From positions 1 to 64,000 of the forward strand of contig NZ_VSST01000004.1 in the NCBI RefSeq assembly GCF_019402665.1: a DNA stretch of 64,000 nt, read 5' to 3'. The first letter of the stretch is position 1; each line of letters begins with the position of its first letter. This DNA comes from Bradyrhizobium canariense (lineage in GTDB: Bacteria; Pseudomonadota; Alphaproteobacteria; Rhizobiales; Xanthobacteraceae). Both the position numbers and the translations under genes were made by a program. Of this stretch, positions 15,819 through 23,673 are shown piece after piece. The notes under the pieces were generated by a model. That model ran no database searches. It saw only the letters and a program-made list of their open reading frames with translations, and was not told where the DNA came from.

Positions 15819-17564
15819 TCACGGTATTTCGGTCGCGGGGAGGGTGATGGTGAAGCTCGAGCCCTTGCCGGGGCCCTCGCTCTCGGCGGTCACCTCGCCA
15901 CCATGCATGTCGATAATACGCTTGACGATGGACAACCCAAGCCCTGTCGAGCTCTCGCCGGCGGTCGGTTTTGCCGACAGTCGCTGGAACCGGCCGAACA
16001 GGCGGCCGAGATCCTCCGGCGACAGGCCGGCGCCCTCGTCGCTGACGCGGACGATGGTGTCGCCGCCTTCATGGCTCACGATGACGCCGATCTTGCCGCC
16101 GATCGGTGAGTATTTGATGGCGTTGCTGATCAAATTGTCGATCGCCTCGCGGATGCGGTCGGTGTCGCACATGGTGACGATGTTGACGGGCGCGGTGACG
16201 CTGATCGCCTGCTGCTTGTTGACGGCGAGCGGCTGGTTGGCCTCGGCGACCTCCTTGACCAGAGCCGCGACGTCGACGGGCTCGCGGCGGATGGTGATGT
16301 CGAAGGCATCGGCCATCGCGTCCGAGATCAGATGATCGACCATCGTGGTCAGGCGCTTGGTGGCATCGCGGATGTGATCGACCTGGGCCACCACGCCGCT
16401 TGACGACGCGCCGGTCGAGATCAGCTCCTTCAGCATCTCGGTGCGGCCCAGGATGACGCCGAGCGGATTCTTCAGATCATGGGCAACGGTGCCGAGGATC
16501 TCGTTCTTGAAGCCGTTGGCGCGCTGCAGCCGCAGCCATTGCGCCGAGAGGCGGCGGTTGGCCTGCATCAGCGCGCGGGTGCGCTGGGCGACGCGGTCTT
16601 CCAGCTGGGTGTTGGCGGCCTGGAGCTGCTGGTAGAGGATGACGTTGTCGAAGGCGATCGAGAGCCGGCTGGAGAAGATCTCGACCAGCGAGCGGTCGGT
16701 CTCGGACAGCTCGCGCTCGGCCTGCAGCAGCACCACGACCTCGCGTCCGCTTCCGGTGCGCAAATAGATCACGCTGCGGTGGTCGGCGAATTCGTTCTTG
16801 CGGCCCTGGAAAGCGGCTTCCACCATTGCGCGCAGATCGGGGTCGAGCGCCTTCGACGAGGTCGTGCCGATGAAGCGGCTGTAGCAGCCGCTGCCGGCGA
16901 GCACCGAGAGCTCGGGGTCGATGCCGCCATTGTCGCGCAAGACCAGGATGCCGGCGCAATCGACGTTGAGCAGCGAGGCGAGCTGGGTCAGCACGCCCTC
17001 GGCGAGCCGTTGCATCGACTTGAAGTCGTACAGCGTGGAAGCCGCGTCGATGATGATCTCGAGCCCACGCCTTGTCTGCAGCATGCGCTCGAGCTGCTGG
17101 TAGGAGCGCAGCGCCGCGGTCAGCGAGGTGAACAGCTTGTCGGCAGTGAGCTCGGTCTTGGCCTTGTAGTCGTTGATGTCGTACTGCACGATCACGCGCC
17201 GCTCGGGCGCCTGGCCGGGCTGTCCGGTGCGCAGGATGATGCGGACGGTCTCGTTCTTGAGCTCGTTGCGGATGTACTCGACCAGCTCGAGGCCGGCGAC
17301 ATCAGTCTCCATGATGACGTCGAGCAGCACGGCAGCGATGTCGTTATGCGCGGCCATCAGCTTGCGACCTTCGGCCGCGGAATGGGCGGAGAGGATCTCC
17401 AGGCCCTGGCCGTTGAGGTTGTAGTCGGACAGCGCGAAGCGCGTGCCGTCATGCACGGCCGGATCGTCGTCGATGACGGCGATCTTCCATTTCCGGGCGT
17501 CAACATCCTCCGATGCGGTACCGGTGTCGTCGATCAGGTGGAGGACATCGTCCTGTTCGGCCAT
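15819..17564 (-). CDS. Receiver-DUF3369-histidine kinase hybrid
   Basis: The 581-residue cytoplasmic protein starts with a receiver domain (residues about 26-150; DDD at 32-34, Asp82 in VLLDVIMET), followed by a DUF3369/GAF-like sensor region (about 165-315) and an S-helix coiled stretch. It ends with a HisKA domain (His362 in GTVAHDLKNPLG) and an HATPase domain (NAIKYSP, DEGAGLSPEDLG, STGLGLSIVKRI). The order receiver-first suggests it accepts phosphate from an upstream kinase and then relays or modulates it. It overlaps the preceding membrane kinase gene by 31 bases and is followed ten bases later by the OmpR-type regulator, so all three should be co-translated. Confidence 0.9.
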   Translation of the reverse strand: MAEQDDVLHLIDDTGTASEDVDARKWKIAVIDDDPAVHDGTRFALSDYNLNGQGLEILSAHSAAEGRKLMAAHNDIAAVLLDVIMETDVAGLELVEYIRNELKNETVRIILRTGQPGQAPERRVIVQYDINDYKAKTELTADKLFTSLTAALRSYQQLERMLQTRRGLEIIIDAASTLYDFKSMQRLAEGVLTQLASLLNVDCAGILVLRDNGGIDPELSVLAGSGCYSRFIGTTSSKALDPDLRAMVEAAFQGRKNEFADHRSVIYLRTGSGREVVVLLQAERELSETDRSLVEIFSSRLSIAFDNVILYQQLQAANTQLEDRVAQRTRALMQANRRLSAQWLRLQRANGFKNEILGTVAHDLKNPLGVILGRTEMLKELISTGASSSGVVAQVDHIRDATKRLTTMVDHLISDAMADAFDITIRREPVDVAALVKEVAEANQPLAVNKQQAISVTAPVNIVTMCDTDRIREAIDNLISNAIKYSPIGGKIGVIVSHEGGDTIVRVSDEGAGLSPEDLGRLFGRFQRLSAKPTAGESSTGLGLSIVKRIIDMHGGEVTAESEGPGKGSSFTITLPATEIP

Positions 17565-19612
17565 TGAGAAGTCCCGTCAGTCTCTGTGCTTTGCCCGCCG
17601 CCCCTGGCGACCCGGGGCATGATAATGCGAAATGTAGTGCCTTGTCCCAGCTTGGATTCCAGCATCATGCGACCGCCGAGCTGCTGGGTGACGAGGTTAT
17701 AGACGATATGGAGGCCGAGTCCCGTGCCACCTTCATTGCGCCTGGTGGTAAAGAATGGGTCAAAGGCCTGGCGCTGCACGTCGGAGGTCATGCCGGCCCC
17801 GTCATCGGTGAAGATGATCTCGACGTCGTCGGCCCCGCGCGGCCGCGCCGAGATCGTGATCGTGCCGGCGCGGCCGTCGGCAAAGGCGTGGTTGGCGGCA
17901 TTGAGGAACAAATTGGTCAGGATCTGGCCGTAGGAGCCGGGATAGCCATCGAGCAGCAGCCCCTCGGGCATGTCGACATGGAGCGTGATCGGCGACCGCT
18001 TCAGCACCGGCCGCAGGCTCGCGATGATCTGGTCGGTGGCTTCGCTGAGTGAGAACTGCCGCCGCTCGGCATGGGAGCGGTCGACCGCGACCTGCTTGAA
18101 AGACTGGATCAGTTCGCCGGCGCGCTGCAAATTGGCGACGAGCTGCTGCGAGGCGTCGCGTGAGGACTGCACGAATTCTTCCAGCTGCGAGCGGCGCAGG
18201 CCGCCTTCACCCTTGAGCTGGGCCTCGAAGATTTCGGTGCGCCGGGCAAAACTCGACGCAACGGTGAGGCTGATGCCGATCGGGTTGTTGACCTCGTGCG
18301 CGACGCCGGCGACGAGGCCGCCGAGGGCGGCGAACCTCTCGGCATCGATCAGATTCTGCTGTGCGGCGTTGAGCTCGAGTAGCGCGCTTTCGGCCTTCTC
18401 CTTGGACGCGCGCAGCTCGTCCTCGGTCTGACGCTTCGCGATCGCGTTCTCGCGGAACACTTCCACCGCGCGCGCCATGGCGCCGACTTCGTCGCGCGCG
18501 CGCGTGCCCTGCACCTCGCGGCCGAGGTCGCCGAGCGTGATCGCGCGCATCGCCGCCATGATCTGCTGCAGCGGCAGCCGGATCGACAGCGCGATCAGCA
18601 CGCCGGCGGTGAGGATGATGCCGAGGAAGATCACGGCGATGGAGAGAACACGGCGGGAGATGTCCGCCAGCGTGCGGTCGAACGTCTCCTGCGCCTTCTG
18701 CTCGCGCTGGCGCATCTTGGTGGAGAGATCGTCGATGGCGCCGATCGCCTCGGCCTGGTTGGCGTCGATGGTGTTGCGCAGCAGCTCGGTACGGTTCGTG
18801 AGCTGCTCGGAGAGCTTTGCAAAGCCTTCGCGCAGCGCCGCGGTCCGGGCCGCGAGTCGTCGCAGCGCCATGCGCTGGAGGTCGTTGTCGGCGAGATCGA
18901 TCATCACGGGGATGGTCTTCTCGATCGTCTCGGTGTTGCGGCGGGCGTCGTCGGCCGCACCCGATGACAGCGACAGATAGTAGGAATTGGCCGCGACCAG
19001 CATCGCGGTGAAGGCCTCGCGCGACTTGCCCAGCGAAGGCCAGATCAGCGCGTCGCGATGGCCGGTGGCGCCTTCGATGATGGAGTAGAGCCCGGCCATG
19101 TCTCTGGCCGGTCCCTGCACCTGATCCTCATAGGTCCTGGCGATGGTCGCCTGCACGCCGCGCAGCTCGCCGAAGCCGTTGAGGAAGCGGTCGGTGGTGC
19201 GCTCCAGCTCCTCGACCGAGCCCGACAGCATCGGGTCCTTGGCGGCTCGGTTGCTCAGTGTCCCCAGCACCGCCTCGCGCAGCAGCAGGATCTCGGCGAA
19301 CAAATCGGGGCTCGGCTGGTTGATGTAGCGGTGGATCAGATTGTGCAGCCGCCCGGTCTCGCTTTCGAGCAGCGCCAGGATCCGGTCGGATTCGCGCACC
19401 TGGCGCACGTCGTCCCAGGCCGAGCCGAGCACCTGCGAGCCGTTCCAGATCAGCCCGACCAGCACGATGACCACGGCGGAGTTCAGCGCCGCGATGGACA
19501 GGATGCGCCAGCGGATCGGCACGGCCCGGAGCATGCCGACCAGCCGCGCGCGCAGCCGCCCCATCGGGCCCGGCGACCTGTCTGCGTGCTCGCTGTGTCC
19601 AAGCCCGGGCAA
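17534..19612 (-). CDS. Membrane histidine kinase with large periplasmic domain
   Basis: The 692-residue kinase has membrane segments at about residues 36-56 and 322-343 that enclose a helical periplasmic domain of some 265 residues. A HAMP linker (343-395), a coiled coil, a HisKA-like motif with His439 in GLVAGVAHEVNNPIG and an HATPase domain (NLFLNAANHAF, DDGAGM, TRRNEGGTGLGLHIV) follow. The H-E-x-N-N-P box is that of kinases related to DctB/NtrB-type regulators. The gene begins six bases after a TRAP-type binding-protein gene, which strongly suggests that the binding protein is its periplasmic co-sensor. It overlaps the next kinase gene by 31 bases. Confidence 0.92.
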   Translation of the reverse strand: MPGLGHSEHADRSPGPMGRLRARLVGMLRAVPIRWRILSIAALNSAVVIVLVGLIWNGSQVLGSAWDDVRQVRESDRILALLESETGRLHNLIHRYINQPSPDLFAEILLLREAVLGTLSNRAAKDPMLSGSVEELERTTDRFLNGFGELRGVQATIARTYEDQVQGPARDMAGLYSIIEGATGHRDALIWPSLGKSREAFTAMLVAANSYYLSLSSGAADDARRNTETIEKTIPVMIDLADNDLQRMALRRLAARTAALREGFAKLSEQLTNRTELLRNTIDANQAEAIGAIDDLSTKMRQREQKAQETFDRTLADISRRVLSIAVIFLGIILTAGVLIALSIRLPLQQIMAAMRAITLGDLGREVQGTRARDEVGAMARAVEVFRENAIAKRQTEDELRASKEKAESALLELNAAQQNLIDAERFAALGGLVAGVAHEVNNPIGISLTVASSFARRTEIFEAQLKGEGGLRRSQLEEFVQSSRDASQQLVANLQRAGELIQSFKQVAVDRSHAERRQFSLSEATDQIIASLRPVLKRSPITLHVDMPEGLLLDGYPGSYGQILTNLFLNAANHAFADGRAGTITISARPRGADDVEIIFTDDGAGMTSDVQRQAFDPFFTTRRNEGGTGLGLHIVYNLVTQQLGGRMMLESKLGQGTTFRIIMPRVARGGGQSTETDGTSQWPNRTMSST

Positions 19613-19618
19613 GTGGCC

Positions 19619-20614
19619 TCACTCCACCTTGCGAATGCGTTCGATCAGCGCGGCCGCGACCGGATCCTGCCCGGCCTTGGCGTAGATCGCGACCATCGCG
19701 TCCTCGAACGGCTTGCGGTCGATATCCCTGACGATGGTGACGCCCGCTGCTTCCGCCTTGCGCTGCGACTGCTCCTCGAGGTCGCGCCATTTCTCGCGCA
19801 TGAAGCGGCTCGACCGCTGCGCGGCTTCCCTGAAGATGGTCTGGTCAGCGGCCGACAGGCTTTTCCAGGCCTTCAGCGAGATCACCAGCACTTCGGGGCT
19901 CATCGTGTGCTCGGTGAGGGCGAGATAACCGGCATGCTTGTAATGGTCCGTCGTCACGTAGGATGGCCAGTTGTTCTCGGCGCCGTCGATCAGGTGGTTG
20001 GCAAGCCCGGCAAGCACCTGCCCATAGGGCATCTCGACCGGCTCCGCGCCGAGCGCGCGGATCATCTGGCTCATCAACTCCGACTGCTGCACCCGGATCC
20101 GCAATCCCTTGAGGTCCGCGACGCTCCGCACAGGCCGGGCGCCGTTGTAGATCGACCGCGCGCCGGAATCATAGAAGGCGAGGCCAACGAAGCCATATGG
20201 CTCGAAGCTGCCGAGGATCTCGCTGCCGATCGGCCCGTCCAGCACCTTCTGCATGTGCTCGATGGACCGCAACAGGAACGGCATCGCCAGCACGTTCATC
20301 GCCGGGACGAAGTTGCCGATCAGTGCCACATTGGTCCGGTTGAGGTCGATCGCACCGACCCGGGTCTGCTCGATGGTCTCCTTCTCCTCGCCGAGTTGGC
20401 GGGAGTGGAACACCTTGACCTCGTGCCGGCCGCCGCTGCGCTCGGCGATCAGGGCGCCCATGTAGCGCAGCGCCTGCACGGTCGGATAATCCTCGGTCTG
20501 GGTGTCGGCGGCGCGGAATTCGCGCGCAGCGGCTCCCGTCGCGCAGATGGCGATCAGAAGCGCGACGAAAACCACCCCGGTCCGCGAACGTTCGGCACGG
20601 TTCAACACTGGCAC
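19619..20614 (-). CDS. TRAP-type (DctP) periplasmic binding protein, probable co-sensor
   Basis: The 331-residue secreted protein (signal peptide VVFVALLIAICATGAAA) has the DctP-family fold: QTRVGAIDLNRTNVALIG, LKGLRIRVQQSELM, MPYGQVLAGLANHLIDGAEN. DctP proteins bind organic acids; the conserved Arg for the carboxylate is probably in GLRIRVQ. No TRAP permease genes (small or large membrane subunits) are nearby, and a histidine kinase gene follows after six bases, so sensing rather than transport is the likely role. The GTG at 20614 follows GAGGGG with good spacing and is preferred over an in-frame ATG at 20713. Confidence 0.88.
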   Translation of the reverse strand: MPVLNRAERSRTGVVFVALLIAICATGAAAREFRAADTQTEDYPTVQALRYMGALIAERSGGRHEVKVFHSRQLGEEKETIEQTRVGAIDLNRTNVALIGNFVPAMNVLAMPFLLRSIEHMQKVLDGPIGSEILGSFEPYGFVGLAFYDSGARSIYNGARPVRSVADLKGLRIRVQQSELMSQMIRALGAEPVEMPYGQVLAGLANHLIDGAENNWPSYVTTDHYKHAGYLALTEHTMSPEVLVISLKAWKSLSAADQTIFREAAQRSSRFMREKWRDLEEQSQRKAEAAGVTIVRDIDRKPFEDAMVAIYAKAGQDPVAAALIERIRKVE

Positions 20615-20814
20615 ACTCAACCCCTCAGTGGTGGAGTCTATGGCGGGAGGAAAAGGTTCAATGCAATCTAGCAGATGGTCGGGGGAAGGCCATCCCGCCC
20701 GGGGCTTCGGCATGATTGTGCGGCGCGGCCGGCGCGCATTCCCGGTTGAAACGGCAAATGCCGCGCCTTAAGCAGGGACCGTCGCCGTCGTCGCGCGATA
20801 CGGAAAGAGCCATC
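20615..20814. promoter_or_regulatory. Divergent promoter region of the phosphorelay and ugpB-like genes
   Basis: This 200-base gap separates the TRAP binding-protein start (minus) and the ugpB-like start (plus). No repeat element is present. I could not identify operator boxes by eye. Confidence 0.4.
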
Positions 20815-22140
20815 GTGATTTCAACATTGCGCTTCTTGCAGGTCGTCGCCGCCTTTGCGGCCCTCTCCTTGGCCGCACCGGTGCGGGCCGCGACCGACAT
20901 CGCGTGGTGGCACGCCATGTCCGGCGAGCTCGGCCGGCAGCTCGAGAAGCTCGCCTCCGACTTCAACGCCTCGCAGCCGGATTATCGCGTCGTGCCCTCT
21001 TACAAGGGCAGTTACACCGAGACGGTGACGGCCGCGATCTTCGCCTTCCGTTCGCGCAGCCAGCCCGCGATCGTCCAGGTCAACGAGGTCGCCACGGCCA
21101 CCATGACCGCGGCCAAGGGCGCGATTTATCCCGTGTTCAGCCTGATGCGGGACATGAGCGAGCCGTTCTCGCTGAATGACTACCTTCCCGCCGTCTCCGG
21201 CTACTACACCGATGCGGCCGGCAATCTCTTGTCGTTCCCGTTCAATTCGTCGACGCCGATCCTCTATTACAACAAGACCATGTTCCGCGACGCAGGCCTC
21301 GATCCGGAGACGCCGCCGAAGACCTGGCCGGAGCTCGGTGCCGCTGCAAAACGCTTGCGTGATCGCGGCGCGGCGTGCGGCTTCACCACGTCCTGGCCGT
21401 CCTGGATCCATGTCGAGAATTTTTCGGCGTTTCACAATCTGCCGCTGGCGACGCGGACCAACGGCTTTGCCGCGCTCGATGCGGAGTTGACCATCAACAA
21501 TCCGTCTCTGGTGCGTCATGTCGCCGAGCTCAGCGAGTGGCAGAAGAGCAAGGTGTTCGACTATAGCGGCCGCGGCCAGTCGGCCGAGCCGCGCTTCCAG
21601 AACGGCGAATGCGGCATCTTCATCGGCTCCTCGGCGACGCGCGCCGACATCAAGGCAAATTCGAAGTTCGAGATCGGCTACGGCATGATGCCGTACTGGC
21701 CCGACGTGAAGGGCGCGCCGCAAAACTCGATCATCGGCGGCGCCACGCTGTGGGTGCTGCGCGACCGCCCGCGCGAGGAATACAAGGGCGTGGCGCGGTT
21801 CTTCGCCTACCTGTCGCAGCCCGGCGTGCAGGCCGCCTGGCACCAGAACACCGGCTATCTGCCTGTCACCCGCGCCGCCTTCGAGCTGACGCGGGCGCAA
21901 GGTTTTTACGAGCGCAATCCCGGCTCGGCAATCTCGTTCGAGGAGATCACGCTGCATCCGCCGACGGAGAATTCGAAGGGCATCCGGCTCGGCTCCTTCG
22001 TGCTGATCCGCGGCGCGATCGAGGACGAGCTGGAGCAGGCCTTTGCCGGCCGCAAGAGCGCGCAAGCCGCGCTCGATGCCGCTGTCGAACGCGGCAACAA
22101 GATCCTGCGCCAGTTCGAACGCGCCAGCCCGGATCGGTAG
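20815..22140 (+). CDS. ugpB: UgpB-like sugar-phosphate/glycerol-3-phosphate binding protein
   Basis: The 441-residue secreted protein (signal peptide ending AAPVRAATD) closely fits UgpB: TDIAWWHAMSGELG, NASQPDYRVVPSYKGSY, FNSSTPILYYNKTMFRDAGL, ENFSAFHNLPLATRTNGF and IIGGATLWVL. UgpB-type proteins carry glycerol-3-phosphate or its diesters to UgpAEC. None of the permease or ATPase genes is adjacent. The GTG at 20815 follows GGAAAGAG and precedes the signal peptide; the open frame further upstream is not homologous. It is divergent from the TRAP-binding-protein/kinase operon, which might control it. Confidence 0.88.
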   Translation: MISTLRFLQVVAAFAALSLAAPVRAATDIAWWHAMSGELGRQLEKLASDFNASQPDYRVVPSYKGSYTETVTAAIFAFRSRSQPAIVQVNEVATATMTAAKGAIYPVFSLMRDMSEPFSLNDYLPAVSGYYTDAAGNLLSFPFNSSTPILYYNKTMFRDAGLDPETPPKTWPELGAAAKRLRDRGAACGFTTSWPSWIHVENFSAFHNLPLATRTNGFAALDAELTINNPSLVRHVAELSEWQKSKVFDYSGRGQSAEPRFQNGECGIFIGSSATRADIKANSKFEIGYGMMPYWPDVKGAPQNSIIGGATLWVLRDRPREEYKGVARFFAYLSQPGVQAAWHQNTGYLPVTRAAFELTRAQGFYERNPGSAISFEEITLHPPTENSKGIRLGSFVLIRGAIEDELEQAFAGRKSAQAALDAAVERGNKILRQFERASPDR

Positions 22141-22160
22141 CGGGCGCTGAGCGCACGCCT

Positions 22161-22290
22161 CGTCCTTCGAGACGCCCGCTGGCGCGGTCTCCTCAGGATG
22201 AGGCTAAGCGGCTTCGCTGCCCGCCAAAATTGTTGTCGCGCACTCCGTCCTCATCCTGAGGAGCCCGCCAAAGCGGGCGTCTCGAAGGAT
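22161..22290. repeat. Palindromic intergenic repeat (CGTCCTTCGAGACG type)
   Basis: Long mirrored arms: CGTCCTTCGAGACGCCCGCT with CTCCTCAGGATGAGG on the left, CCTCATCCTGAGGAG and CGGGCGTCTCGAAGGATGGG on the right, around an AT-richer centre. Nothing coding. Confidence 0.88.
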
Positions 22291-22330
22291 GGGCCGCGGG
22301 GAAACTACTCTTGAAATGCATTAGGTTACG

Positions 22331-23278
22331 ATGTCGATGTTACTCCCCCACTTCGCCGACGCCGAGAGCTTTCGCGCCTTTCGCGCCGACCCTCCGCGAT
22401 GGCTCTCCGTCGCGCTCGACATCGCCCGCAGCCACGATCTCGATGTCAGCGCGCCGCACGTGTTTACCACCGGCACCAATCTCGTGGTCGGGCTCGGCGA
22501 TCGCTTGATCCTGAAAATCTTCCCGCCGCTGCTCCGCGCGCAATTCGTCTCCGAGCACGGCTCGCTGACCCAGCTTGCCGGCCGCCTCCATCTGCCGATC
22601 CCCGAGATCGTCGCCGAAGGCGAGCGCGACGGCTGGCCTTATCTCGTCGTCACACGCCTTGCCGGCACGCTTGGTTCGGAGGCCTGGCCGCAATTACCTG
22701 AAGCGCAGAAGGAGCGCGTGCTGCGCCAGATCGGCGAGACCATCGCGTCCGTGCAGCGTGCGCCGCTCGGCCCGCTCGCGCAGATCCAGCCGCGCTGGGA
22801 CGACTTCATGCGCGTCCAGATGCAGGGCTGCAAGGCGCGGCACACGCGTCTCGGTCTTGCGCCGAAATTCCTCGCCGGCCTCGACGATCTCCTGCGTGAT
22901 GCGGCAAAACTGATTCCGACGGATGCGCCGCCGGTGATCCTGATCGGCGAATACATTCCGGAGAACTTCCTGCTCGCCTGCGACGACGGCCAATGGTCGC
23001 TCGCCGGGCTCTTCGACTTCGGCGACGTGCTGGCGGGATGGCGCGACTACGATCTGCTCGGCCCCAGCGCCTTCATGGCAGCGGGCCGGCCGGGGAGGGT
23101 GCGCAGCCTGCTCGAAGGCTTTGGCTACGCCAAGCCCGACTTCGCGCTCAAGCGCCGCCTGATGGCGCTGATGCTGCTGCATCGCGCCAGCGACCTCAAC
23201 AGCCACATCTGCATCGAGGGCTGGCAGGACAAGGCGAACGATCTGGTCGAGCTGCAGGAGCTGATCTGGGCAGAGTAA
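22331..23278 (+). CDS. Aminoglycoside-phosphotransferase-like kinase with altered Brenner motif
   Basis: The 315-residue protein has the APH/protein-kinase-like fold: a glycine-containing loop and Lys in VVGLGDRLILKIFPP, an N-lobe segment WPYLVVTRLAGT, and the metal-binding Asp in LAGLFDFGDVLAGWRDYDL. The catalytic loop, normally H-G-D-x-x-x-x-N, reads LIGEYIPENFLL, so the His is Ile and the catalytic Asp is Glu. Activity could be changed or lost; the Asn and the downstream Asp are kept. The family phosphorylates small hydroxylated compounds (hygromycin, choline, homoserine, etc.). It stands alone between two repeat elements. Substrate unknown. Confidence 0.8.
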   Translation: MSMLLPHFADAESFRAFRADPPRWLSVALDIARSHDLDVSAPHVFTTGTNLVVGLGDRLILKIFPPLLRAQFVSEHGSLTQLAGRLHLPIPEIVAEGERDGWPYLVVTRLAGTLGSEAWPQLPEAQKERVLRQIGETIASVQRAPLGPLAQIQPRWDDFMRVQMQGCKARHTRLGLAPKFLAGLDDLLRDAAKLIPTDAPPVILIGEYIPENFLLACDDGQWSLAGLFDFGDVLAGWRDYDLLGPSAFMAAGRPGRVRSLLEGFGYAKPDFALKRRLMALMLLHRASDLNSHICIEGWQDKANDLVELQELIWAE

Positions 23279-23306
23279 TTCACCGCTGCCGACCTCATCA
23301 ACGCTG

Positions 23307-23438
23307 TCGTCCTGGACAAGCGCAGCGCTGATCCAGGACCCCTTACCCCAGGGCGGGGTTTTGCGAAGACTCGTGGTTGCCAGCTTCGCGCCGCAACTTC
23401 TCCCTGGGGTAATGGGTCCTGGCTTTCGCCAGGACGAC
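23307..23438. repeat. Palindromic intergenic repeat, family C (copy 2 of 3)
   Basis: Same ends as 14925-15064: TCGTCCTGGACAAGC, then GGACCCCTTACCCC, and on the right GGGGTAATGGGTCCTGGC and CGCCAGGACGACG. Confidence 0.9.
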
Positions 23439-23538
23439 GGCGGTTCAATAAGCCGCCCGCCAAACAAGCGAAGCTCAATTCAGCTTATTTTATGAGCAAA
23501 TGCGCATCTTTGTATGCAACGTCCCAAATGATTAGCCC

Positions 23539-23558
23539 TTGATCGACGGTCCGGTCAA
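23539..23558. promoter_or_regulatory. Candidate activator site upstream of the sigma-54 promoter
   Basis: TTGATCG...CGGTCAA forms an imperfect dyad (TTGA-N-CG-N6-CG-N-TCAA) about 60-80 bases before the -24 element, a usual place for an enhancer-binding protein. A second short palindrome, ATGCGCAT, lies near 23499. Neither matches a site I can assign to a named activator. Confidence 0.35.
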
Positions 23559-23615
23559 TGGCTGTTTCATGTAGATATATCAGAGGCTTATTCCGGTTTA
23601 AACTCTCCTTAAGCC

Positions 23616-23632
23616 TTGGCACGAACCTTGCG
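23616..23632 (+). promoter_or_regulatory. Sigma-54 (RpoN) -24/-12 promoter
   Basis: TTGGCACGAACCTTGCG matches the consensus TGGCACG-N4-TTGC with the invariant GG (23618-23619) and GC (23630-23631) separated by ten bases. It lies 42 bases before the ATG of the peptide-type binding protein gene, giving an expected transcript start near 23643 and a short leader with GGAG before the start codon. Confidence 0.85.
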
Positions 23633-23673
23633 AATCCAGTTCCAACCAGAAAACTTTGCGTTGGAGCCATTTC

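Larger units (their letters stand above)
23279..23615. other. Intergenic region upstream of the sigma-54 promoter
   Basis: Contains a family C repeat (23307-23438) and then a lower-GC regulatory stretch (23460-23615) with the dyads described separately. A 61-codon frame on the minus strand (23485-23670) crosses the promoter and lacks family resemblance; I do not call it a gene. Confidence 0.6.

Noticed and set aside
23485..23670. A 61-codon minus-strand frame across the sigma-54 promoter
   Set aside because: It covers the promoter and its upstream dyads, has no visible ribosome site and no recognisable product.
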